From positions 1 to 22,893 of the forward strand of contig CAIQLZ010000015.1 of NCBI GenBank assembly GCA_903872785.1: DNA of 22,893 nt, written 5' to 3'. The position numbers and the translations under genes are program-made. The notes beneath the pieces were generated by a model. That model was not told where the DNA came from and ran no database searches. It saw nothing but the letters and a program-made list of their open reading frames with translations. Source of the stretch: Candidatus Levyibacteriota bacterium. Its GTDB lineage: Bacteria; Patescibacteriota; Microgenomatia; Levybacterales; UBA12049. Below are positions 15,669-22,113 of the stretch, piece by piece (the first letter of the stretch is position 1; every line of letters starts with the position of its first letter).

Positions 15669-15704
15669 TAAGTAAGGGCTTTACCTGACGAGCGTTGTTA
15701 TAAT
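15669..15704 (-). repeat. attC-like repeat 6 (diverged)
   Basis: Minus strand: TTATAAC, AACGCTC, loop, AAGC, with a degraded far box. It aligns without gaps to repeat 2. No gene lies between it and repeat 5 (about 37 bases apart), and the plus-strand gene at 15748 starts beyond it. Confidence 0.45.
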
Positions 15705-15747
15705 CTGTTTTGAGACTTCTTATCATAAAATATGATATTGTAAATGT

Positions 15748-17319
15748 ATGGATCAAAATATAAATCAACCGCAAACGCCTCCATTAGGAAATCCGCCGAC
15801 AATGCCCCAAGCTCCCCAAAAAAAGTCTTCAAAAAAATTTATCATTACAGTTATAGCATTAAGTGTCGGAATAATTGCGATGGGAGGATTTTGGTTTTTA
15901 TCAAGAAAAAATTTGTCTGCAACTAGTTTAGGAAATAAAGTTGCTATCGAAAATGCTAAGAATTTGCCACCTCAAGCCGCAATTAGCGCTTGTACGGGCA
16001 AAGTAGTGGGTGATGTTTGTCAATTTACCGATAAAGAAAGTTTGGCACAGGGTATATGTGATGATAAACCTGGCGTGCTTGCTTGTAGAAAAAATGATTT
16101 AGCGGGTAGTCAACAAGCGGGCAATAAAGCAACTAAAAGTGCTCAGGTAAATAATCAATCTTCTGCGGGAGATAAAAACACCTACAACATTGAACAGGCA
16201 ATCTCGGACAACGCCCAACTTAATACCATGTCTTTTGACGGCCTTGGATTTTTAACGGGCAATACCTGTTCTGACTCTTTCTTGCCCCCCGGTAAAGTCG
16301 CTGATTTCTTTGGTTTTCAACACTTGAGAGATATCACGGCAAACGGAAAAGGACATGACACTGATTTTGTGACTAACTCTGCCTATAATGTTTTAAAAAC
16401 ACTAAATACTTCTCAGAAGGCAAAGTTATTTACCCTTGCCAAATCTCAAGGCAGTTTAGTTAATGACCTTGCCTATAAACGATTTCCCTTGATGGTAGCA
16501 TTTAGGCGTCAATTTGCTGGTGATATGCCCTCAGGAACAACGGGCTTAAGCAAAACAGCAGTCATGCAGTATTCTGCAGATATTTATGCATTGGATGCTC
16601 AAATTAGTATCCAAAGAGCTAAACTCTACGCCGAAACCCTCAATTCTTTGGATGCAACTCAGAAAACCTATCTTGATGGAATGGTCAAGGGTGGATTTGC
16701 TTCTTGGGCGGTTCTTACGGATCAAGTTGGTAGTGGAGTATCTAGAGACGAATCTGTTTTAGTGATGACCTATGCTAGCGAAATGTTTGGTTGGTACGCT
16801 GGAAATGTTGAGGCAGATACATACTTCTGTCCGGAAAGACAGGCGGATTATTTCGGAGGATTTTACATTAAGGATGCTCCGGCTATTGGAAATGCAGGAT
16901 ATACGATTGACGAATCTATTACAGGTGATCAGGGTCAAACATTCATTAGCGCCTTAAGCAGTACTCAAAAACCAATTATAACAAGCGTTATTCTTACCCA
17001 AAAAACAGCCCTGAATGGAATTGTTGAAAAAAGGAGGTCAATTTCAACTGAGTTTAGAAAATTACTTGCAGGAAGCATAATTGATGAAACCAAAATTATG
17101 TCTTTGGCAAGAGAATATGGATCATTAGATGGGGAAATTTCATATTATTACGCTACTGCATTTTCTCAAGTTGGAAAAACTTTGACAACAGAACAAAAAG
17201 CAAGCCTGATGAAGCTTAGAAATTTGGATAAATATGTTTGTTCGGACACATCAGCATATTTATATTCCGAAAAAATTACCATGCCCACAGTTGCCAATAC
17301 GGATTTTCTTTTTAAATGA
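15748..17319 (+). CDS. Exported LTXXQ-motif protein (Spy/CpxP-like helical)
   Basis: The 523-residue protein has a proline-rich cytoplasmic start, one membrane helix at about 31-51, a short Cys-containing segment (SACTGKVVGDVCQF, GICDDKPGVLACRK), then a long helical exported domain. Repeated LxxxQK motifs occur: LNTSQKAKL, LDATQKTYL, LSSTQKPII and LTTEQKASLMKLR. Spy and CpxP use LTxxQ motifs in cradle-like periplasmic chaperones; here there are at least two helical repeats of the module. Chaperone function is inference. The stop is one base from the next ATG, so the two genes form a unit. Confidence 0.78.
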   Translation: MDQNINQPQTPPLGNPPTMPQAPQKKSSKKFIITVIALSVGIIAMGGFWFLSRKNLSATSLGNKVAIENAKNLPPQAAISACTGKVVGDVCQFTDKESLAQGICDDKPGVLACRKNDLAGSQQAGNKATKSAQVNNQSSAGDKNTYNIEQAISDNAQLNTMSFDGLGFLTGNTCSDSFLPPGKVADFFGFQHLRDITANGKGHDTDFVTNSAYNVLKTLNTSQKAKLFTLAKSQGSLVNDLAYKRFPLMVAFRRQFAGDMPSGTTGLSKTAVMQYSADIYALDAQISIQRAKLYAETLNSLDATQKTYLDGMVKGGFASWAVLTDQVGSGVSRDESVLVMTYASEMFGWYAGNVEADTYFCPERQADYFGGFYIKDAPAIGNAGYTIDESITGDQGQTFISALSSTQKPIITSVILTQKTALNGIVEKRRSISTEFRKLLAGSIIDETKIMSLAREYGSLDGEISYYYATAFSQVGKTLTTEQKASLMKLRNLDKYVCSDTSAYLYSEKITMPTVANTDFLFK

Positions 17320-17320
17320 C

Positions 17321-17872
17321 ATGAAAGAAAAAATAATTATTACAATTTTAGCAGTGATATTTTTAGCGATTCTTTCTGGCATGATCTGGGATCTGTATGG
17401 CAGGCAATTACTTTACAACACTAAAAATATACCTACAAATACCAATGTTCAAATAACTACTATGCCAACTAGCGTAGCATCAGTTACAGTAAATCAAAAA
17501 ACAAGCGGTGGTAGTCAAACTAGTGTTCCAGGGAATAAAGTCGACAGCAGTATTTCGTATTCTTCGTATAGCACATGTATAGAAAATACAAAAGACTTAG
17601 GCTCGAGTAAAGATTGTTGCGACTGTATGACCGCAGATGAACCTGTTCGAAAAGCATGTAGAGACTTCGCTGCTACTTATGATTTTTCAAAAAATACGAC
17701 CTTTAAAACTTTTGAAATTCCATCAAAATTAGGCCGAAACGGCGACTATTCCAAGTTTACGGTGAGCGGCAATCAACAGCAGTGTAAACAAGTGTGCGAA
17801 TCAGCCTCATCCGGCCTTGTCTGTGGCGATTATCAGTATTGCCGAACTGCCTGCGATAATTTGTCGAAATAA
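17321..17872 (+). CDS. Exported cysteine-rich protein
   Basis: The 183-residue protein starts at ATG 17321; the open frame begins earlier inside the preceding gene, but this ATG directly begins a membrane segment (about residues 4-22). The exported part has a Ser/Thr-rich linker and about ten cysteines in two clusters: CIENTKDLG with CCDCM, and CKQVCESASSGLVCGDYQYC near the end. Disulfide bonding outside the membrane is likely. It is translationally adjacent to the LTXXQ protein, so the two probably act together. I do not recognise a named family. Confidence 0.75.
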   Translation: MKEKIIITILAVIFLAILSGMIWDLYGRQLLYNTKNIPTNTNVQITTMPTSVASVTVNQKTSGGSQTSVPGNKVDSSISYSSYSTCIENTKDLGSSKDCCDCMTADEPVRKACRDFAATYDFSKNTTFKTFEIPSKLGRNGDYSKFTVSGNQQQCKQVCESASSGLVCGDYQYCRTACDNLSK

Positions 17873-17937
17873 CTAAATAAAGTTCGAGTCCACTCCTGGT
17901 TCTGCTAGATTTTGATATATTTGCCGAGGCTAAAAAA

Positions 17938-17949
17938 TTTGGCTCCCCC
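17938..17949 (-). repeat. Left direct repeat of the tRNA-Asn 3' end
   Basis: TTTGGCTCCCCC is identical to 20097-20108, which is the 3' end of tRNA-Asn including its CCA. Both copies have the same orientation. This is the expected far attachment site of an element inserted at the tRNA end. Confidence 0.6.
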
Positions 17950-18123
17950 TAGTAAATATGTTCAGTAACCAAGAACTTGAGTTTGGGTTTAGTTTACAGA
18001 ATATAAAAACGGTATTTGAAACCTTCCAAATACAGCCTGCTTATGCCTAAGATAACCTCTTGGATTTCTCTTCTACTGCTTTTTCTTAAATTTCTCTTGC
18101 CTGAAAAATAACCTGTAAAACAC

Positions 18124-18129
18124 TATACT
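18124..18129 (+). promoter_or_regulatory. -10 box of the GNAT-like gene
   Basis: TATACT ends nine bases before the ATG at 18139. No clear -35 or ribosome site is seen. Confidence 0.4.
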
Positions 18130-18138
18130 TTATGTGCA

Positions 18139-18537
18139 ATGGAAATAAAGGTTTTTAATGGCAAAGAAGTGCCACAAGAATATAAAGAGCAAATAAATAT
18201 ACTTTTATTTGAGCTGAACAAATTAGGAGAAAGCAAGATTAAACAGACTACTTTTGATACAGATAGATTTGTAATAGGTTTAATAGACGATAAGGTAGTT
18301 GGTTTTGTTAAACTTTCGGGTAGCGATAATAATCTATGCACCATAGCGTATATTGCAAGAAACCCTCATGATGGCAAAGGGGTAGCAAAAACACTCATTA
18401 AGTATATCCAAGAAAATTTACCTATCTCCAAATTATTAGCAGGAGTAGAAAGTAATGTCCCAGATAAAATTGAGCGACTGTTGACTTCTTGCGATTTTGT
18501 AAAAGGAAGGCAGTTTTTTGAATGGAAAAAGGTTTAA
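18139..18537 (+). CDS. GNAT-family acetyltransferase-like protein
   Basis: The 132-residue soluble protein follows the GNAT order: an N-terminal helix pair, strands with FVIGLIDDKVVGFVKL, motif A as IAYIARNPHDGKGVAKTLIK (acetyl-CoA pyrophosphate loop, with GKGVAK in place of the usual Q/RGxGxG/A), and a C-terminal FVKGRQFFEWKKV. The acceptor substrate is unknown. It is inside the tRNA-Asn element as cargo, on the opposite strand to the next gene. Confidence 0.78.
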   Translation: MEIKVFNGKEVPQEYKEQINILLFELNKLGESKIKQTTFDTDRFVIGLIDDKVVGFVKLSGSDNNLCTIAYIARNPHDGKGVAKTLIKYIQENLPISKLLAGVESNVPDKIERLLTSCDFVKGRQFFEWKKV

Positions 18538-18673
18538 GTTAAAACTTTATTTTTTAATCGTGCTTGTCTTCCCCCTATTAGATTTATCAATAAATTTGCT
18601 CAACTTAAAATCAAATTTGAACGGTAATATAGTGCGAATAGCAGAAAACTTTCCACCCGCTCATAGCAGACCA

Positions 18674-19384
18674 CTACCTACAGGCGTCTGAGGCTTTTTT
18701 AAGCGCTTCCTGTGTTAATGTGGCATTAGGTTGTCGCCAGCTATTACTGTATTTGATAAAATTGGAGCCTTCCGTATATCCTTCTCTTTGAATGCTTAAT
18801 GGCAAATAACTGTCTACATCATTAAAATCAACTAAACCCAAAAACCGTGTATCATTACCATTTTTTCTGTTATCAACAAGAGCAAATAGTTTATTACTTG
18901 GAATTTTAAGCACTTTACATTCAGGTAAAAAATCACCGTAAGTTTTACCCTTAAATAGAACTTTATATGCATAAGTTGAATTTGGAGTTAAAGTATATGG
19001 CTCATCTAGGGGCTTCCCATTTAAGAAAACTACTCCGCCTTTAAATTCTATCGTGTCACCAGGTAGTGCAATTACTCTTGCAACAAAATTAGTTGGACTT
19101 AAACCTTGTATAGCAAGTAATTGTTGGGTCGCTTCGTTTGAGAACGAAATTATATCGCCATGTTGTAATCTATAGGCGTTAGCTGGGTTTAACTTATAGA
19201 AAATAGTTTTATATGGGTAAAGACGAAATTGAATATCTTTTTGGAGAGTAGGCACCATTGTATCTATGCTCATACCAGACGCCATGTAGTATCTTAAGCC
19301 TAGTATCCGACCTGAAGCCCAATACAAAACAACAAGTATAACTAAGAAAATAATGATAAGAGCAATGCCTAGAAATTTTTTCAT
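18674..19384 (-). CDS. Signal peptidase I-like (S26) protein lacking the canonical catalytic dyad
   Basis: The 236-residue protein has an N-terminal membrane helix (about 3-23) and S26 landmarks: box B as MASGMSIDTMVPTL, box D as VARVIALPGDTIEF, a beta-rich FLNGKPLDEPYTL, and box E as LVDNRKNGNDTRFLGLV. In leader peptidases the nucleophile Ser precedes Met in SMxPT and the general base Lys precedes Arg in KRVIxLPGD. Here these positions are T42 and A102, and the box E Ser is lost as well. S36 or S39 could replace the nucleophile, but no Lys or His sits at the base position. So it is either inactive or uses other residues. TAAAAT at 19391-19396 is six bases before the ATG. Confidence 0.75.
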   Translation of the reverse strand: MKKFLGIALIIIFLVILVVLYWASGRILGLRYYMASGMSIDTMVPTLQKDIQFRLYPYKTIFYKLNPANAYRLQHGDIISFSNEATQQLLAIQGLSPTNFVARVIALPGDTIEFKGGVVFLNGKPLDEPYTLTPNSTYAYKVLFKGKTYGDFLPECKVLKIPSNKLFALVDNRKNGNDTRFLGLVDFNDVDSYLPLSIQREGYTEGSNFIKYSNSWRQPNATLTQEALKKASDACR

Positions 19385-19390
19385 ATAGTA

Positions 19391-19396
19391 ATTTTA
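19391..19396 (-). promoter_or_regulatory. -10 box of the signal-peptidase-like gene
   Basis: TAAAAT on the minus strand is separated by six bases from the ATG at 19384. Confidence 0.4.
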
Positions 19397-19517
19397 TTAC
19401 TACTTAATTTCTTATACTCTTTTTGGGAATTAAAGTCAAAAGTTAATAACATATAAAACATATGAAAAGAAGATAATAAAGCAGTATAATTGGCATAGTT
19501 TTTGAAGATGTAATGAA

Positions 19518-19859
19518 ATGACATACGAAGAAAAACTAGATAAAATAATCAATAAATTTAAGGACGAAAGAAGCCTTTCTAGAAAAGGGCATAAATCCGT
19601 AATCATTTTTAATGAGGATAGTTTTACCAAAATTGGCATTCGGGAAATATGCCAAATTATGCTTCAGCTTCAAGATGACGAACATATTCTTGATATTTTA
19701 GATGTAATACAGCCAATAGAAACCCTTTCTACAGAACAAATAATAAATCCTTCTGATTTAGATGATTATGATGGTGCAGTTGAAATTAAAATTGAAATAG
19801 GCGAAGAATTACTGACAATGAGTATGACAAATTTTATCAGTCCTTCCGTGAACAATTAG
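19518..19859 (+). CDS. Hypothetical protein, 113 residues, probably with a replaced C-terminus
   Basis: The soluble acidic protein starts MTYEEKLDKIINKFKDE and contains FTKIGIREICQIMLQLQDDE and a Leu/Ile/Asp-rich middle. No family recognised. The last ~20 codons overlap, in another frame, sequence that encodes the recombinase remnant, so the natural C-terminus was probably lost at a junction near 19797. TATAAT lies at 19485-19490, giving a 27-base leader, longer than most here. Confidence 0.55.
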   Translation: MTYEEKLDKIINKFKDERSLSRKGHKSVIIFNEDSFTKIGIREICQIMLQLQDDEHILDILDVIQPIETLSTEQIINPSDLDDYDGAVEIKIEIGEELLTMSMTNFISPSVNN

Positions 19860-20140
19860 CAGATGTTGATACCCGACTAAGCACCTTACAAGAAGCAGAA
19901 GATAACTACTACATTACGGCTAAATACCTACTGGAATTGGTTAATAAGGCTTATGAATTGTTTGTAGGTTCGGAAGTTGAAGAAAGAAGGCAGTTAATCA
20001 AGCTCACACTTCAGAACCTTAGGGTAGAAGGTAAAATAGTCCGATATGACGGGCTAAAACCCTTTGATACAATACTAAATTACAACGATAATCAACTTTG
20101 GCTCCCCCGTGAGGACTCGAACCTCAAACCTTGTCGTTAA
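19796..20140 (+). pseudogene. Serine recombinase, C-terminal remnant
   Basis: The frame reads ITDNEYDKFYQSFREQLADV, then EDNYYITAKYLLELVNKAYE, EVEERRQLIKLTLQNLRVEG, KIVRYDGLKPFDTIL. This is the coiled-coil and tail of large serine recombinases (resolvase/invertase superfamily). The catalytic N-terminal domain and the zinc-containing recombinase domain are missing, and no start codon or ribosome site is positioned for it. The frame continues into the antisense of tRNA-Asn (WLPREDSNLKPCR) and stops there, as expected for an integrase gene lying right at its attachment site. The break lies at about 19797, where it meets the frame of the preceding gene. Confidence 0.85.
20097..20108 (-). repeat. 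Right direct repeat: tRNA-Asn 3' end
   Basis: TTTGGCTCCCCC covers the CCA end, discriminator and last acceptor bases of tRNA-Asn. It matches 17938-17949 exactly. Confidence 0.6.
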
Positions 20141-20173
20141 CAGCGACCTGCTCTACCATTGAGCTACAGGGGA
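20099..20173 (-). tRNA. tRNA-Asn (anticodon GTT), CCA encoded
   Basis: Minus strand: acceptor arm TCCCCTG pairs with CGGGGGA over seven positions (one G-T wobble). The D-arm is GCTC/GAGC, the anticodon loop CTGTTAA gives GTT, and the T-arm is TGAGG-TTCGAGT-CCTCA. The discriminator is G, as expected for tRNA-Asn, followed by an encoded CCA. One mismatch (G-A) closes the anticodon stem at its outer end. The 3' end is the insertion point of the neighbouring element. Confidence 0.96.
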
Positions 20174-20240
20174 TCGTCAAATCATTTTATCATCAAAAAC
20201 AGTCGAAATCCAGCCCATGATCTTAAGGCCTTTTATATTT

Positions 20241-20249
20241 TGCTATAAT
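20241..20249 (+). promoter_or_regulatory. Extended -10 promoter of methyltransferase-like copy 2
   Basis: TGCTATAAT ends six bases before the GTG at 20256, in the same arrangement as copy 1. Confidence 0.55.
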
Positions 20250-20255
20250 TTCTAT

Positions 20256-20740
20256 GTGATTCGTAAAATATTTTATTCATTTTTAATAATTGTATTTCTG
20301 AGCGTTGTTTTTGTTGGGATACCTTTATTACTAATTGTTCAAAATAATTATTTTAATTTACCTATTTATACTAATTTTTATTTCAAAATTTTTGGAGCCA
20401 CATTTTTTCGGCAGGGCTTAGTATAGTTATTTATTCTACATTTTTACATATAAATACTGGGAGAGTGACCACGTTGCCGGTTATAGAGCAACCGAGAAAA
20501 TTTATAGTTAGTGGGTTTTATAAATATTCTCGTAATCCAATGTATTTGGCTGAAACATTTATTTTTTTAGGACTGTTTCTTTTGTTAGGGCACATATTGT
20601 TGTTTTTGTATCCTGCGGGATTTCTTATAATTATTAATATATTTGTTATTTATATTGAAGAGTCGGAGATGCGTAGAAAATTTGGAAAGCAATATGCTCA
20701 ATATTCGGAAAAAGTTCCCCGTTGGATACTTAGTTTTTGA
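20256..20740 (+). pseudogene. Isoprenylcysteine methyltransferase-like protein (copy 2), frameshifted
   Basis: The first part (20256-20426) encodes MIRKIFYSFLIIVF and ends early in FFRQGLV. The rest, in another frame, gives GLSIVIYSTFLH, then TTLPVIEQPRKFIVSGFYKY, RNPMYLAE and KVPRWILSF. The two parts align end to end with copy 1 (9655-10143) and are clearly more than half identical. Adding one T to the six-T run at 20403-20408 joins the frames exactly. So this is either a real frameshift, a phase-variable run, or a sequencing error in a homopolymer. The predicted intact product would have about 161 residues and the same GTG start. Confidence 0.85.
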
Positions 20741-20772
20741 GTTTGTTAAAAATATGATACTCTAATAGAGAT

Positions 20773-21390
20773 ATGATAAAAGAAGTTTTTCTTGGAAAAA
20801 AGCCATCGGATTTTCACATAAACGGCATTGTTAAGGCATTTATTGTATCTGAAATATTTCTTTGGAGTTCCTGGAACGCAATTACTCCGATTTTTGCTAT
20901 TTTTGCTGCCACTAAAATATCTGGAGGAAGTACTGAAGTTGCCGCAGCTTCTTTTAGCACTTATCTTGTTGTGAGAGTTGTTTTTGAATTGATTAGCGGG
21001 AGGTATTTATCTAAGTCAACAGATATACAGAAGTTTACAATGTCTACTGTAGGAATTATTCTTATTAGCTTAGGTTACATAGGTTTTGCTATGACAAAAA
21101 ATGTTTCTTCATTGTTTTTATTTTATGGCGTTATTGGTATGGGGTTAGGGATTGCTTCTCCTGCAAAAAATTCTTTATTTTCTTTACATCTGGACAAAGA
21201 TAAGGAAGTAACGGAGTGGAGTATTTATGATGGGTTTGTTTTTATGGGAATGGCAATGGCAACAACCATCGGAGGATTTGTAGCTAGTAACTATGGCTTT
21301 TCCTTTTTATTTTATCTGGTAGCAATTACCAATTTGTTGAGTATTATTCCTTATCTTTTGTATGCGAAAAAAGAAAAATCAGCAGAATAA
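20773..21390 (+). CDS. Six-helix MFS-like membrane protein
   Basis: The 205-residue protein has about six membrane helices, half the usual 12 of a Major Facilitator transporter. VVFELISGRYLSKS fits the loop after helix 2, where MFS motif A lies; YGVIGMGLGIASPAKNSLFS matches helix 4 and the following loop. It could work as a dimer or be a reduced transporter. Substrate unknown. It follows copy 2 of the methyltransferase-like gene by 32 bases and may be read from the same promoter. Confidence 0.75.
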   Translation: MIKEVFLGKKPSDFHINGIVKAFIVSEIFLWSSWNAITPIFAIFAATKISGGSTEVAAASFSTYLVVRVVFELISGRYLSKSTDIQKFTMSTVGIILISLGYIGFAMTKNVSSLFLFYGVIGMGLGIASPAKNSLFSLHLDKDKEVTEWSIYDGFVFMGMAMATTIGGFVASNYGFSFLFYLVAITNLLSIIPYLLYAKKEKSAE

Positions 21391-21417
21391 GTCCTCAGCT
21401 TTCTTTAAGCATTGATT

Positions 21418-21426
21418 TGGTATAAT
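21418..21426 (+). promoter_or_regulatory. Extended -10 promoter of the two-component system
   Basis: TGGTATAAT ends nine bases before the ATG at 21436. It is identical to the extended -10 at 10206-10214. Confidence 0.6.
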
Positions 21427-21435
21427 TCCATTGAA

Positions 21436-22113
21436 ATGAAGATTCTTGTTGTTGAAGATGAGCATAAAATTGCTAATGCAATTAAGCAAGGGCTCATGCA
21501 GGAAAATTTTGTTGTAGACGTTGCCTATGATGGAATTGAAGGCTATGATTTAGCAGTATCGGAAGAATATGATGTTATTGTTTTAGACAGACTTCTTCCC
21601 GGAATGGAAGGAGTGGAAATTTGCCAAAAATTAAGGGAACAAAAAAACCACACGCCAATTCTCATTCTGACAGCCAAAGGTCAAATTGCAGACAGGGTAG
21701 AGGGGTTGGAAAAAGGAGCAGACGATTATTTGGTAAAGCCTTTTGCATTTGAAGAACTTTTGGCTCGAATAAAAGCTTTGGGGAGAAGGCCGAAAAAAAC
21801 TTTGGGAACAATCCTTAAATTAAACGATTTATCCTTGAATACAAAAACATATGAGGTAAAACGTGGAAATAATCCGATACAGCTTTCGAGTAAAGAATTT
21901 GCTTTGCTTGAATATCTAATGCGTCATCAGAAAAAGATTTTGACAAAAGATCAAATTATTAATCATGTCTGGAATTATGATTCAAATATCTTGCCAAACA
22001 CAATAGAAGTTTATGTTGGATATTTGCGCAATAAAATCGATAAGCCTTTTCAGAAAAGCCATAAGCTGATTCAGACGATTCGTGGATTCGGATACAAGAT
22101 TGGAGAATCATAA
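21436..22113 (+). CDS. OmpR/PhoB-family response regulator
   Basis: The 225-residue two-domain protein has an N-terminal receiver domain with the acidic pair E7 and D8 (MKILVVEDE), phosphoacceptor D51 in VIVLDRLLPGMEG, T79 and K101 in DDYLVKPF. A winged-helix DNA-binding domain follows from about 125, with LSSKEFALLEYLM and TIEVYVGYLRNKID and the final IRGFGYKIGE. I chose ATG at 21436 because the receiver starts there and the -10 box is upstream. Its stop overlaps the kinase ATG by one base (TAATG), so the two are translationally coupled and form one signalling pair. The signal and target genes are not visible. Confidence 0.96.
   Translation: MKILVVEDEHKIANAIKQGLMQENFVVDVAYDGIEGYDLAVSEEYDVIVLDRLLPGMEGVEICQKLREQKNHTPILILTAKGQIADRVEGLEKGADDYLVKPFAFEELLARIKALGRRPKKTLGTILKLNDLSLNTKTYEVKRGNNPIQLSSKEFALLEYLMRHQKKILTKDQIINHVWNYDSNILPNTIEVYVGYLRNKIDKPFQKSHKLIQTIRGFGYKIGES

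Larger units (their letters stand above)
12691..15704 (-). mobile_element. Candidate integron-like gene cassette array without integrase
   Basis: Six copies of one imperfect palindrome lie between plus-strand genes at both sides, and every gene between them is on the minus strand. Four copies directly follow a minus-strand stop codon. The orientation is that of integron cassettes: gene, TTCTAAC-type box, bulged stem, GTTGACG-type box, next gene. Units, in minus-strand order: 15476-14778 plus repeat; 14619-14431 with 14417-14229 plus repeat; 14128-13619 with 13512-13330 plus repeat; 13257-12760 plus repeat. The repeats are about 36 bp, shorter than described attC sites, and no tyrosine integrase is seen, so this remains a hypothesis. 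The alternative is a non-mobile intergenic repeat family. Confidence 0.55.
17873..18138. other. Non-coding stretch holding the left end of the tRNA-Asn element
   Basis: No convincing gene is seen here. It contains a GTTCGAGTCC string (17882-17891) that resembles a tRNA T-arm, the 12-bp tRNA-Asn end repeat (17938-17949), and only a 22-codon hydrophobic frame at about 18043. The base composition looks like eroded mobile DNA. Confidence 0.4.
17938..20108. mobile_element. Decayed integrated element at tRNA-Asn
   Basis: About 2.2 kb is bounded by a 12-bp direct repeat of the tRNA-Asn end, next to the C-terminal remnant of a serine recombinase whose frame runs into the tRNA. It carries a GNAT-like gene, a signal-peptidase-like gene and a short unknown gene. 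The recombinase lacks its catalytic N-terminal domain, so the element is no longer self-mobile. Confidence 0.6.

Noticed and set aside
12691..15704. The repeats as rho-independent terminators
   Set aside because: On the coding (minus) strand the hairpins are not followed by a T run. The TTTTT near copies 4 and 5 follows the hairpin only on the plus strand, where no gene ends.
12691..15704. The repeats as a CRISPR array
   Set aside because: Spacing is irregular (tens to almost a thousand bases), genes fill the gaps, and no cas gene is present.
3982..17319. UGA recoded as glycine or tryptophan, as in some CPR lineages
   Set aside because: TGA ends dnaG and the LTXXQ gene at the expected protein ends, and conserved proteins contain no in-frame TGA.
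17882..17891. GTTCGAGTCC as part of a second tRNA
   Set aside because: It matches a T-arm, but the pairing stem and the rest of a cloverleaf are absent. At most it is an attachment-site relic.
18043..18111. A 22-codon hydrophobic frame as a small gene
   Set aside because: No promoter or ribosome site, and it lies in eroded DNA beside the element end.
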